From NCBI GenBank assembly GCA_002706605.1, contig PALT01000038.1, positions 124,001-188,000 on the forward strand: a stretch of DNA of 64,000 nt. The letters run 5' to 3'. A program made the translations under genes and the position numbers. Positions 9,373 through 18,209 of this stretch are shown one piece after another. The DNA comes from Rhodovulum sp. (GTDB taxonomy: Bacteria; Pseudomonadota; Alphaproteobacteria; Rhodobacterales; Rhodobacteraceae). The notes beneath the pieces are model-generated. The model worked only from the letters and a program-made list of their open reading frames with translations. It was not told where the DNA came from and did no database searches. Within the stretch, counting starts at the first letter, position 1; each line of letters starts with the position of its first letter.

Positions 9373-10086
9373 TCAATCAGGGAAAACGACGCGGTGCAAT
9401 TGCGCGCCGTGTTGACGCAACCACGCGCGATGCGCCTGATAGTCAGGACACAACTCGGCGACGATCGCCCAAAAGTCGGGCGAATGGTTCATCTCGATCA
9501 AATGGGCCACCTCATGCGCCGCGACATAGCGCAGGACCGCAGGCGGGGCCATGATCAGACGCCACGAAAACATCAGATCGCCCCGATGCGTGCAGGACCC
9601 CCAACGCGACCGTGTATCGCGCAGCGTGATCCGCCCGACCCGTCGGTCGATCTGTTCCGCGTAATGGTCACAGGCCGCCGCCAACCGGTCCCGCGCGGCC
9701 TGTTTCAGGAACGCCTTTACCGCCGGAGCGGCGCGATCCTGATGGCGTTGGGGCAGGAATATCTCACCCGCGCCGACCTGAACGGATTTATGCGTGGAAC
9801 TGAGGCACAGGTGATGGGTGCGCCCCTCAAACGGGACGTCATTGCCCAGCGCAATCACGGTCTGTCCGCCCTGCCCCGCGACCTGTGTCGTGATCCAGTC
9901 GGCCTTGTCGTTGATGAACGCGATCCCGTCCTGCAGCGATGCCCGCGCTGGTAAGGTCAGCGTCACACGCCCGTCCAATTGGGACACCCGCAACGTGTAC
10001 CGCCGCGCCCGCGCCGAGCGGCGCAACAGCACCTCAATCGACGGGTCGTTGGTCAAATACAGGGATTTCGGATCTTGCGCGGCCAT
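9373..10086 (-). CDS. YgjP/SprT-like metallopeptidase-fold hydrolase
   Basis: 237 residues from the ATG at 10086. A longer open frame extends upstream, but only because it runs antisense to the FYDLN gene. The C-terminal half has RWGSC (161-165) and the zinc site HEVAH (191-195) with HSPDFW downstream. This is the YgjP-like (formerly DUF45) M48-type metalloprotease signature. The N-terminal 110 residues form a beta-rich family domain. The substrate is unknown. GGGA lies about ten bases before the start. It overlaps no gene and probably heads a two-gene transcript with the GntR regulator. Confidence 0.85.
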   Translation of the reverse strand: MAAQDPKSLYLTNDPSIEVLLRRSARARRYTLRVSQLDGRVTLTLPARASLQDGIAFINDKADWITTQVAGQGGQTVIALGNDVPFEGRTHHLCLSSTHKSVQVGAGEIFLPQRHQDRAAPAVKAFLKQAARDRLAAACDHYAEQIDRRVGRITLRDTRSRWGSCTHRGDLMFSWRLIMAPPAVLRYVAAHEVAHLIEMNHSPDFWAIVAELCPDYQAHRAWLRQHGAQLHRVVFPD

Positions 10087-10230
10087 ACCGGAAAATGTCC
10101 CATCCCCGCCCCCGAGTACAGCGCGATTGCGCCCCACATCGCGGTTTTGATCGAAAAGCCCTTTGACACACCCTGCCACATATGGCAGTTGGCATCGACT
10201 CTGACCTTTTTGACGATTGAGGGGAATCCC

Positions 10231-10560
10231 ATGCCCAAAGAAGAATGGGGCGTCAAGCGCGTTTGCCCGAGCTGCTCGACCCGCTTTTACGACCTTCAGC
10301 GCGATCCGATGATCTGCCCGTCCTGCGCGCACAGCTTCTCTCTGGAGAGCCTGAATGCGGGCAAGGGCCGCACCTTGGTTGCCGATAAATCCGAAAAGCC
10401 GGCCAAGACCGATGACGACGACCTGCTGGATGATGATACCGTACTGGACGACGATGATGACGTCGATCTGGGCGATGACGTTCTGGATGACGACGACGAT
10501 GACGACAACGTCTCGCTGGACGAAATCGCGGACGTTTCGAACGAAGATAACGACAACTAA
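10231..10560 (+). CDS. TIGR02300 (FYDLN acid) family protein
   Basis: 109 residues. The N-terminus has a zinc-ribbon-like pair of CPSC motifs separated by TRFYDL, which gives the family its name. The C-terminus is an extremely acidic tail of Asp/Glu runs from about 70 on. The family is common and conserved in alphaproteobacteria, with no established function. GAGGGG precedes the ATG at good spacing. A TTGACA at 10163-10168 could belong to its promoter, but no matching -10 was seen. Confidence 0.88.
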   Translation: MPKEEWGVKRVCPSCSTRFYDLQRDPMICPSCAHSFSLESLNAGKGRTLVADKSEKPAKTDDDDLLDDDTVLDDDDDVDLGDDVLDDDDDDDNVSLDEIADVSNEDNDN

Positions 10561-10572
10561 AAATCTTTTGCA

Positions 10573-10604
10573 GAGGCGGGATTTTCTGCTTGAACTCCCG
10601 CCTC
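10573..10604 (+). terminator. Hairpin between the FYDLN gene and the tRNA
   Basis: GAGGCGGGA (10573-10581) pairs with TCCCGCCTC (10596-10604) across a 14-base loop, 12 bases after the stop. No T-run follows. It is a weak candidate terminator that would isolate the downstream tRNA gene. Confidence 0.4.
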
Positions 10605-10651
10605 CGCTTCCATAAAGACACGCCACGGACGCGATAAACGTCCACTGGTTT

Positions 10652-10727
<76 letters not shown>

Positions 10728-10842
10728 AACTTCCCTTTCGATTTATATTTTCGCATCGCGATCCGTCGTGACAAGAACGTCATGAGCGCTCGGACCGTAT
10801 TCTGTGCTAGGTCATGTCCAAAGCGACCGGCGGGAGAAACGG

Positions 10843-11283
10843 ATGATCAGGGGCTTTGCCAAATGTGACATCGCGAACGTGATCCGTCTGGCTCAACAAC
10901 TGGCCCAGCATGTGAACGACCCCGTGCCTGATCTGACCGCCGAGGGATTGGAAAATCTTGCCTTTGGGGAACCGGCGGTGTTTCAGGCGTTGGTGGCGGA
11001 AAGCGCAGGACAAGTTGTCGGGTTCATCGCCTTTTCCGAACGGTTCGAACTGCACACCAATTCGCGCGTCCTGCATATTTCCGACCTGATGATCAGTGAT
11101 CAGGCGCAACACGCTGGCATTGGCGCCGAGTTGATAACGTCCGTGCGGCGCATCGCGTTCGACCGCGGATGTCGCGAGATCAGGTTCGAGGTCTGGCGCG
11201 AAAACACTCAGGCACAGGGGTTCTATGTGAAACTTGGGGCACGGCGCGCGGACGACGTCGATCTGTGGACCATGCCAGTCTAG
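10843..11283 (+). CDS. GNAT family N-acetyltransferase
   Basis: 146 residues from the ATG at 10843, chosen because GGGAGA lies six bases upstream; an in-frame start 13 codons earlier lacks one. The acetyl-CoA site is in the conserved motif A region, ISDLMISDQAQHAGIGAEL, followed by the GNAT C-terminal segment with FYVKLGAR. The substrate is unknown. Its stop shares the bases CTAG with the convergent DUF4260 gene. Confidence 0.85.
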   Translation: MIRGFAKCDIANVIRLAQQLAQHVNDPVPDLTAEGLENLAFGEPAVFQALVAESAGQVVGFIAFSERFELHTNSRVLHISDLMISDQAQHAGIGAELITSVRRIAFDRGCREIRFEVWRENTQAQGFYVKLGARRADDVDLWTMPV

Positions 11284-11639
11284 CGCCCGATCCGTCCGAG
11301 ATGTGTGTCCTGAAATCCTGTCGACAGCTTGAGCCCATAGCCCAACGCACGATCAAGCCCCGAATGCGCCAGCCATAGCGCACCAAGCGCCATCATAACC
11401 GGCACAGACAGGATCAGGCCCAGCGCCCCGATCACAATCCCGAACGCATAGATGTGAACGGCGTTATAGATTACGGCCCCGACACGCGGCCCCGCCAGAT
11501 AGCCCGCGAAACCAAGGTCCGGCGCAAAGAACAACAAAACCGCCGCCCACCAAGGCTGGGGACCGTCCAACCACAGGAACATCGCCACAGCCCCGATAAA
11601 GATCAGCGCGCCCTCGACCCTTTGCCACCCAATCGCCAT
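11280..11639 (-). CDS. DUF4260 family membrane protein
   Basis: 119 residues from the ATG at 11639, supported by AGAGGAA six bases upstream. It is predicted to have three to four hydrophobic helices. The motifs LLFFAPDLGFAGYLAGPRVG and HIYA, and the C-terminal LAHSGLDRALGYGLK, are typical of the DUF4260 family. The function is unknown. It converges on the GNAT gene with a four-base stop overlap. Confidence 0.8.
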   Translation of the reverse strand: MAIGWQRVEGALIFIGAVAMFLWLDGPQPWWAAVLLFFAPDLGFAGYLAGPRVGAVIYNAVHIYAFGIVIGALGLILSVPVMMALGALWLAHSGLDRALGYGLKLSTGFQDTHLGRIGR

Positions 11640-12140
11640 TGTGGTTCCTCTTGTTCCGACATCCGCAGTGTTGCGCGCATTTGCGACGGCGGGCAAGGCG
11701 ACGCCACGGCAGAGCGGCACCTAGGATTGCACGCGGCCCCCGCCACCCGAAAATTGGCGAACTGCCCGAAAAATCAGCGCCCCAGCAGTTGGAGTTCTTT
11801 CTTTTTCTTCGTATTGTCTCTCGCGGAAAAATCGCTATGCCAACGATGAATTCGCGTCCAACGGGACTATGTTTCTGTCGGATGACACCTAGCGACAAAC
11901 GAAAAACAGGGGGGCTTTGACGAATATGATCTGGAAATTCGCCGTTTACCCTTGGGAGACCCGCAATTTGGACCCCGAGAGTACAAACTGATGAATGAAC
12001 AATCGTCGTGTGGCACCCCGGTTGTGCCGACCTGCACGGATGCGCGACCGCGTGCGGTCGGGCGTCTTGTCCAAAAGGGATGCGCCAACGCGCGGACCTG
12101 TCATTTCGTCGCTTCCACTCTGAAATCGTAGGAACGGGCC
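11640..12140 (+). promoter_or_regulatory. 501-base gap upstream of the Mrp operon
   Basis: No credible gene was recognised; open frames here have no family features. The part nearest the operon holds two inverted repeats: GGCAC-N7-GTGCC (12012-12028) and CGACCGC-GT-GCGGTCG (12045-12060). They could be operator or leader elements for the mrp transcript. A TAGGAA ribosome binding site precedes the GTG start. Confidence 0.35.
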
Positions 12141-15017
12141 GTGTCACTATTTCTTCTCGTCGCTCTCCCCTTCTTTGGCGCTTTGCTTCCGGGGATTATG
12201 AATTCGGCTGGGCGTAGTGCCTGTGCCGGGGTCACCTTTACCGTCTCGCTGGCGGCCTTTGTCGGGTTGCTTACGAACCTGCCCGCCATTCTGGCCGGTC
12301 AGACGGTTATGGCCCGCATCGATTGGATGCCCGAGTTGGGGTTGAACTTTACCCTGATGCTTGACGGGCTTGGGTTCTTCTTTGCCCTGCTGATCCTCGG
12401 GATCGGCATGCTGATCATCGTCTATGGCCGCAACTATCTCAGCCGCGAAGACAACATGGGTGAGTTCTTTACCTATTTGTTGCTGTTCCAAGGCGCGATG
12501 GTTGGCATTGTGATGAGCGATAACATCCTGCTTTTGCTGGTTTTCTGGGAACTTACCTCGCTCGCATCCTTCTTGCTCATCGGCTATTGGAAGCACCTTG
12601 CCGAGGGACGACAGGGCGCGCGCATGGCCCTGACCGTGACCGGCATGGGGGGCCTTTCGATGATCGGGGGGATGTTGATCCTTGGTCAGATTGTCGGCAG
12701 CTATGACCTGAGCGTGATCCTGCAGAACCGCGAGGCCATTCAGGCCGATCCGATGTTCCTGCCCGCGCTTATCTTGATCCTGCTAGGCTGTTTCACCAAA
12801 TCCGCACAGTTTCCGTTCCATTTCTGGTTGCCCCATGCCATGGCCGCGCCGACGCCTGTGTCGGCCTATCTGCACTCGGCCACGATGGTAAAGGCGGGTA
12901 TCTTCTTGATGGCACGGATGTGGCCGGTGTTTTCCGGCACGCCCGAATGGTTCTATCTGGTCACCTCGGCGGGTTTGATCACGATGGTTCTGGGCGCGGT
13001 GATCGCGCTGTTCAAACATGACCTCAAATCGCTCTTGGCCTTTTCGACGGTCAGCCATCTGGGCCTAATCACGATGCTGCTGGGAACGGGCACCGCGTTT
13101 GGCGCCTTGGCCGCCGTGTTCCACATCCTGAACCACGCGACGTTCAAGGCCGCCCTGTTTATGTCCGCAGGTATCGTCGATCACGAGGCCCACACCCGCG
13201 ACATCCGTCGCCTTGGCGGTCTGCGTCATCTGATGCCGGTGACCTTTACCATTGCGACGGTTGCGGCCCTGTCGATGGCGGGTATTCCGCTGCTCAACGG
13301 CTTCCTATCCAAGGAAATGATGCTCGAAGAGGCGCATCACACCGTCCTCTTCGGCAGCCATTGGTTGGTGCCTGTGATGGCGACCGTGGGCTCGCTGTTT
13401 TCGGCGGCCTATTGCTTCCGCTTTATCGGGCACACCTTCCTTGGTCCGGTGCGCGACGACTATCCGCACAAGCCGCATGATCCGAATGCGGGCATGTGGC
13501 TACCCCCCGCCCTACTGGCGGTTCTGGTGGTCGTGATCGGTGTTGCGCCCTTCCTCGTTCAGGACTTTGTGTTCCTTGTTGCCAAGGCGGTGATGGGTGA
13601 CGCGGCCGTTCTCAAGACCAAATACATCAAGATCTGGCACGGCCTGACGCCTGCGTTGTACATGTCGCTGATTGCGGTATTCGGTGGCCTTGCGGTTCTG
13701 ATGCTGTTCAAACCGTTGTCGAAGATCTGGGAGACCACCCCGCGCCCCGAGGCCAAGGTGATCTTTGAGGCCATGATCGCGGCGTTTGTGCGCCTATCGC
13801 AGGTTTTGACCCATCCGCTGCACAACGGTTCGTTCACGCGTTACGCGATGATCGGGGTGATTGCGATGATCGCCGCAGGCTATCACGCCTATGCCACCGG
13901 CACGGTTGCCGCCCCCGTGCGCGCCATTCAATCCGCCGGTCCCGTGCCGATTGCGGGTTGGGCGATGCTGGTCGCGGCGACCTGTGGTCTGGTGATCATG
14001 CACCGCCAACGTCTGTTGGCACTGATCCTGATCGGGATTGTTGGTCTGATGGTCTCGGTCGGCTTTGTCTACCTCAGCGCGCCGGACCTCGCGATGACCC
14101 AGTTCACGGTTGAGGTGGTCACGATCATCCTGCTGTTGCTGGCGTTGAACTTTCTGCCCAACCAAACCCCGGTCGAAAGCACGACCCTGCGCCGGACCCG
14201 CGATGCGGTGGTGTCGGTTGCGGCGGGTCTGGCGACCTTTGGCTTGGCCTATCACTACTTGCTGCGCGACTTTATCGATCCGTCGATTTCGGAGTTCCAC
14301 CTTGCCAATTCGTACAAAGGCGGTGGGGGCACCAACGTGGTGAACGTGATCCTTGTGGACTTCCGCGGGTTCGATACGTTTGGCGAGATCATCGTTTTGG
14401 GCATTGCCGCACTGTTGATTTACGCGCTGACCGAAGCCCTGCTTAATGGTCCGGTCCGTCGCCGGTTGCTGAACCGTGTGCCTGATCAACCCCGTTCGGG
14501 CGATATGCACCCGATGATGATGGTGGTTGTCACGCGGGTCATCATGCCAGTGGTTCTGCTGGTCGGGTTCTACATCTTTTTGCGCGGCCACAACGAACCG
14601 GGCGGCGGGTTTATCGCCGGTCTGATCGTGTCGATCGCCGTGGTGATGCAGTACATGGCCAGCGGCTTTTCCTGGGCCAGCGCGCGTCTGAAATACCCCT
14701 ATCACGGGGTGATTGGCGCGGGCGTTCTGGTCGCGGGTCTGACGGGGATCGGGTCGTGGTTTGTCGGCAAACCGTTCCTGACCTCGGACTTTACCTATGT
14801 GCGCATCCCGCCGTTCTACAAGTTTGAACTGGCCACCGCGGCCCTGTTCGACCTTGGGGTGTTCTTGGCGGTTGTCGGGGCTGTGATGCTGTCGCTGGAA
14901 AGCTTCTCGCGACTGGCCCGCCGCGCCGATAGCGCCGAGAACGAGCACCCGATGGACATTGACCCGTCGCGCGCTGTGTCCGCAGAGGGCAGCACAGATA
15001 TGAAAGAGGGCAACTAA
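12141..15017 (+). CDS. mrpA: Mrp Na+/H+ antiporter subunit A fused to subunit B
   Basis: 958 residues, GTG start. The first ~520 residues are a NuoL/MrpA-type proton-translocating membrane domain, with VFWELTSLASFLLIGYW and FPFHFWLPHAMAAPTPVSAYLHSATMVKAG-type segments. The next ~250 carry the MrpA-specific C-terminal helices. From about residue 785 the chain becomes an MrpB (MnhB) domain, with LRGHNEPGGGFIAGL. The fused A-B arrangement is known from Gram-negative Mrp systems such as the rhizobial Pha antiporters. It exchanges Na+ or K+ for H+ in the inner membrane for pH and salt homeostasis. Confidence 0.95.
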   Translation: MSLFLLVALPFFGALLPGIMNSAGRSACAGVTFTVSLAAFVGLLTNLPAILAGQTVMARIDWMPELGLNFTLMLDGLGFFFALLILGIGMLIIVYGRNYLSREDNMGEFFTYLLLFQGAMVGIVMSDNILLLLVFWELTSLASFLLIGYWKHLAEGRQGARMALTVTGMGGLSMIGGMLILGQIVGSYDLSVILQNREAIQADPMFLPALILILLGCFTKSAQFPFHFWLPHAMAAPTPVSAYLHSATMVKAGIFLMARMWPVFSGTPEWFYLVTSAGLITMVLGAVIALFKHDLKSLLAFSTVSHLGLITMLLGTGTAFGALAAVFHILNHATFKAALFMSAGIVDHEAHTRDIRRLGGLRHLMPVTFTIATVAALSMAGIPLLNGFLSKEMMLEEAHHTVLFGSHWLVPVMATVGSLFSAAYCFRFIGHTFLGPVRDDYPHKPHDPNAGMWLPPALLAVLVVVIGVAPFLVQDFVFLVAKAVMGDAAVLKTKYIKIWHGLTPALYMSLIAVFGGLAVLMLFKPLSKIWETTPRPEAKVIFEAMIAAFVRLSQVLTHPLHNGSFTRYAMIGVIAMIAAGYHAYATGTVAAPVRAIQSAGPVPIAGWAMLVAATCGLVIMHRQRLLALILIGIVGLMVSVGFVYLSAPDLAMTQFTVEVVTIILLLLALNFLPNQTPVESTTLRRTRDAVVSVAAGLATFGLAYHYLLRDFIDPSISEFHLANSYKGGGGTNVVNVILVDFRGFDTFGEIIVLGIAALLIYALTEALLNGPVRRRLLNRVPDQPRSGDMHPMMMVVVTRVIMPVVLLVGFYIFLRGHNEPGGGFIAGLIVSIAVVMQYMASGFSWASARLKYPYHGVIGAGVLVAGLTGIGSWFVGKPFLTSDFTYVRIPPFYKFELATAALFDLGVFLAVVGAVMLSLESFSRLARRADSAENEHPMDIDPSRAVSAEGSTDMKEGN

Positions 15018-15018
15018 A

Positions 15019-15369
15019 ATGGAATTGCTTGTCGCCTCCGCAATCGGCGTGTTGACCACCGCCGGGGTCTATCTGACCCTGCGGCTTAGAACCTTTCCGG
15101 TGATTTTGGGCATGTCCCTTTTGACCTATGCCGTGAACGTCTTTCTGTTTGCGTCCGGTCGCCTGACCATCGGTGCGCCTCCCATCCTCAGCGATGGCGC
15201 GACGACCTACACCGACCCCCTGCCCCAAGCGCTTGTGCTGACGGCGATTGTGATCTCGTTCGGGATGACGGCGGTTGTCGTGATGATCAGCCTTGGCGCC
15301 TATCTGGGCTCGGACGACGACCATGTCGACGATCCGATTGAGGCCGCCGGTTCGGAGGTTCGCAAATGA
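15019..15369 (+). CDS. mrpC: Mrp antiporter subunit C
   Basis: 116 residues, NuoK-like, three transmembrane helices (about 3-23, 29-48 and 73-95). The conserved DPLPQALVLTAIVISFG segment carries the membrane part of the MrpC signature. It starts one base after the mrpAB stop, and its own stop overlaps the mrpD start as ATGA. Confidence 0.93.
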   Translation: MELLVASAIGVLTTAGVYLTLRLRTFPVILGMSLLTYAVNVFLFASGRLTIGAPPILSDGATTYTDPLPQALVLTAIVISFGMTAVVVMISLGAYLGSDDDHVDDPIEAAGSEVRK

Positions 15370-16910
15370 CCCACTGGATCATTCTTCCTATTGTTCTGCC
15401 GGCGTTTCTGGCCCCGTTCATCGTGCTGGCTGCGCGGTATCATATCGGGATTCAGCGCGTCTTTTCCGTGGCAGGTGTGCTTGCCCTGATCGGGCTGGCG
15501 GCCAGTCTGGTGTGGCAGGTGTCCGACGGATCGGTCATCTATTACCGCCTCAGCAACTGGGCCGCGCCCTTTGGCATCGTTCTGGTCGGGGACCGTTTGT
15601 CGACACTGATGGTGTTGCTGACCGCTGTTCTGGCCCTGTTTGTTCTGCTCTATGCCATCGGGTCGGACTGGGACAAACGCGGGCGCAACTTTCACGCCCT
15701 GTTCCAGTTTCAGTTGATGGGGATTTTGGGGGCCTTCCTGACAGGGGACATCTTTAACCTGTTTGTGTTCTTCGAAATCCTGCTGATCGCGTCCTATGGT
15801 CTGATGATCCATGCGGGCGGGAACGAGCGTCTGCGCGCAGGTGTGCAATATGTTCTGTTCAACCTGATCGGCTCGACCCTGTTCCTGTTTGCACTGGGCG
15901 CGCTCTATGCCGAGACGGGGACCTTGAACATGGCGGACCTCGCCGTGCGTGTCCAAGGGGTCGGCCCCGAGGAAACCGCAGGCATCCGCATCGCGGCGGT
16001 TCTGTTGCTGTTGGTCTTTGCGATCAAGGCGGCAGTCGTGCCCCTGCACTTCTGGCTACCGTCCAGCTATGCCGAGGCCCCCGCGCCCGTCGCGGCCCTG
16101 TTTGCGATCATGACCAAGGTCGGCGCCTATGCCATCATCCGCGTCTACACCATGATCTTCCCGCCCGAGCTTGAGGCGACGGCGGGCCTGTTTGGCGTCT
16201 GGCTGTTGCCCGCTGCACTGGTGTCCTTGGCCATCGGGATGATCGGCGTTCTGGCCGCGCGCAAACTGGACCGTCTGATCGCGTTTTCGATCATCGGCTC
16301 TATGGGCATGGTGATGATCGCGATTTCGCTGTTCACACCCGAAGGTATCGCCGCCGCCCTGTACTATATCGTCCACTCGACGCTTGCGGGCGCGGCCCTG
16401 TTCCTGATTGCGGATCTGGTGCGCACGGGTCGCGGTAACCTTGATCTGACGGCGCAACCGCCCATGGCAGGGACCTATATGACCGCAGGTCTGTTCTTTG
16501 TCGGTGCGATTGCGATGGCAGGTCTGCCGCCGCTGTCGGGCTTTTTGGGCAAACTGCTGGTGCTGGATGCGTCCTATGACAGCGCGTTGATGGTTTGGGT
16601 CTGGGCGATTGTCCTAGGTGCCAGCCTGATTAGCGTGGTGGGTTTCGCCCGCGCCGGTAGTGTGGTGTTCTGGAAGGCCCTTGGCACGCCCGAAACAGCC
16701 CCCGTCGAGGGGACCCAGCGCCCGAGCACCCTTAGCTATGCGGCGGTGGGTGGTCTGTTTGCCCTGTTGATCGCACACACGGTCTTTGCCGGTAAGGTGC
16801 ATGGCTATACAACGGAAATCGCGGCCGAACTGTTCGCCCACGACACCTATTTGTCCACCGTTCTGGACACGCCGGGCAAGCTGAGCGACGCCAAAGAGGG
16901 GGATCACTAA
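15366..16910 (+). CDS. mrpD: Mrp antiporter subunit D
   Basis: 514 residues with about 14 hydrophobic helices, NuoM/N-like. Conserved segments include FVFFEILLIASYGL, IKAAVVPLHFWLPSSYAEAPAPV (glutamate and lysine of the proton path) and MAGLPPLSGFLGKLL. The start overlaps mrpC by four bases, with GAGGTT upstream. It is one of the two likely proton-pumping subunits of the complex. Confidence 0.95.
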   Translation: MTHWIILPIVLPAFLAPFIVLAARYHIGIQRVFSVAGVLALIGLAASLVWQVSDGSVIYYRLSNWAAPFGIVLVGDRLSTLMVLLTAVLALFVLLYAIGSDWDKRGRNFHALFQFQLMGILGAFLTGDIFNLFVFFEILLIASYGLMIHAGGNERLRAGVQYVLFNLIGSTLFLFALGALYAETGTLNMADLAVRVQGVGPEETAGIRIAAVLLLLVFAIKAAVVPLHFWLPSSYAEAPAPVAALFAIMTKVGAYAIIRVYTMIFPPELEATAGLFGVWLLPAALVSLAIGMIGVLAARKLDRLIAFSIIGSMGMVMIAISLFTPEGIAAALYYIVHSTLAGAALFLIADLVRTGRGNLDLTAQPPMAGTYMTAGLFFVGAIAMAGLPPLSGFLGKLLVLDASYDSALMVWVWAIVLGASLISVVGFARAGSVVFWKALGTPETAPVEGTQRPSTLSYAAVGGLFALLIAHTVFAGKVHGYTTEIAAELFAHDTYLSTVLDTPGKLSDAKEGDH

Positions 16911-16911
16911 G

Positions 16912-17412
16912 ATGGTACGCGTGTACAACTGGCTCTTTCCGCACCCGCTCCTGACCCTGATTTTGGCGGTTGTGTGGGTTCTGCTGCAAAACGATGTCAC
17001 CGCAGGCATGGTGGTCTTCGGCATCATCCTTGGGATCATCATTCCGCGTATCACCGCGGTCTGGTGGCCCGACCGCCCCAAGTCGTTCCGCATGGGCAAA
17101 ATGTTCACCTACAGCCTGATGGTGCTTTGGGACATCGTTGTCTCTAACATCCATGTCGCATGGATCGTGATCACTGTGCCCAACGCCAAGCTGCGCCCTG
17201 CGTGGATCGTGATCCCGCTGGACGTCAAACACCCCGAGGCGATCACCGTCCTTGCGGGCACCATCACTCTGACGCCGGGTACCGTGTCGGCGGACCTGTC
17301 CAGCCAAGGCAACAGCCTCTTGGTGCATGTCCTGCACACCGACGATCCCGACGCGGTGCGTGATGACATCAAAAACCGCTACGAACGCCGCCTATTGGAG
17401 ATCTTCTCATGA
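16912..17412 (+). CDS. mrpE: Mrp antiporter subunit E
   Basis: 166 residues. Two N-terminal helices precede the conserved cytoplasmic domain, which contains VALDVKHP-like IPLDVKHPEAITVLAGTITL and LLVHVLH, typical of MnhE. It starts one base after mrpD and overlaps mrpF by four bases. Confidence 0.93.
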   Translation: MVRVYNWLFPHPLLTLILAVVWVLLQNDVTAGMVVFGIILGIIIPRITAVWWPDRPKSFRMGKMFTYSLMVLWDIVVSNIHVAWIVITVPNAKLRPAWIVIPLDVKHPEAITVLAGTITLTPGTVSADLSSQGNSLLVHVLHTDDPDAVRDDIKNRYERRLLEIFS

Positions 17413-17696
17413 CAAGCGCCGACGGACTGTTTGAAATCGCCCTCATCATCGCGTTGATCGCGCTGGCGGCGGGCCAAATCCTGTCGATGGCACGTCTGGT
17501 GATCGGCCCGACGGTCGCCGACCGCATCCTTGCGCTGGACACGATGGTGATCAACGCGCTTGGCCTGATTGTCGTGCTGGGCATCTACCAAGGCGTAAAG
17601 GTCTATTTCGAGGTGGCCCTTTTGGTTGCGATGCTGGGCTTTGTGTCGACCGTCGCTCTGGCGCGCTTTATTCTGCGGGGAGATATCATCGAATGA
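17409..17696 (+). CDS. mrpF: Mrp antiporter subunit F
   Basis: 95 residues, three transmembrane helices, with the MnhF motif ARLVIGPTVADRILALDTM between the first two. It overlaps both mrpE and mrpG through ATGA junctions, which indicates translational coupling. Confidence 0.93.
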   Translation: MTSADGLFEIALIIALIALAAGQILSMARLVIGPTVADRILALDTMVINALGLIVVLGIYQGVKVYFEVALLVAMLGFVSTVALARFILRGDIIE

Positions 17697-18052
17697 CCCT
17701 TTCCACGATTGCTACACTCGGGGCGGCCCTGTCGCTGTTGATCGGTTCCGGCTTTGTCTTGGTCGGGGTTGTCGGCCTGTTGAAATTCGACGATCCGATG
17801 ACCCGCCTGCATGCCCCCACCAAGGTCGGCACCATGGGCATTGGCATGTTGCTCTTGGCCTCGTTGCTGGCCTCGCTGGCCAAGGGTGAACCGTCGATCC
17901 ACGAACTGCTGATCATGGCGTTTTTGTTCGTGACCGCACCGGTCTCGGCCAACTTTATCGCCAAGGTGACGATCCATCGCCGCACGTGCGAAACCCCGCC
18001 TGCCCCGCAAAAGGACAGCACGTGGTCCACGCTGGACACACCCGACACCTGA
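17693..18052 (+). CDS. mrpG: Mrp antiporter subunit G
   Basis: 119 residues, three helices, with the MnhG signature GVVGLLKFDDPMTRLHAPTK and VTAPVSANFIAKV. It is the last gene of the operon, followed by an intrinsic terminator. Confidence 0.93.
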   Translation: MTLSTIATLGAALSLLIGSGFVLVGVVGLLKFDDPMTRLHAPTKVGTMGIGMLLLASLLASLAKGEPSIHELLIMAFLFVTAPVSANFIAKVTIHRRTCETPPAPQKDSTWSTLDTPDT

Positions 18053-18078
18053 TTGGGGCGACCCGCCTGATTTGAGAG

Positions 18079-18109
18079 ATACCCGGCCCGTTTCGTGGCC
18101 GGGTATTTT
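18079..18109 (+). terminator. Rho-independent terminator of the mrp operon
   Basis: ATACCCGGCC (18079-18088) pairs with GGCCGGGTAT (18097-18106) around an 8-base loop and is followed by a short T-run. It lies 26 bases after mrpG. Confidence 0.88.
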
Positions 18110-18209
18110 CGTTTCATATGGGTGCAGTGGCGCATGGCAGTAAAAACGTTGACAAATCATCAGCGTTTTGCGACTTTAATCGAGACACCTCTCTATTCGG
18201 GACCCCGAT

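Noticed and set aside
10181-10205. TTGGCATCGACTCTGA before the FYDLN gene as a -24/-12 element
   Set aside because: There is no GC doublet at the required distance from TGGCA.
10441-10560. GAC/GAT-rich tract in the FYDLN gene as a simple-sequence repeat
   Set aside because: It encodes the acidic tail typical of the family; the repetitiveness comes from coding.
10087-10626. N-terminal extension of the metallopeptidase frame upstream of 10086
   Set aside because: The extension runs antisense through the FYDLN gene and reads as low-complexity valine/isoleucine runs; the ATG at 10086 is supported by family length.
12011-12026. TGGCACC-CCGG-TTGT as a sigma-54 promoter before mrpA
   Set aside because: The invariant -12 GC reads GT, and the site is 115 bases from the gene without other support.
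11464-12147. Minus-strand frame filling the gap before mrpA
   Set aside because: No family resemblance, irregular composition and no ribosome binding site; treated as non-coding.
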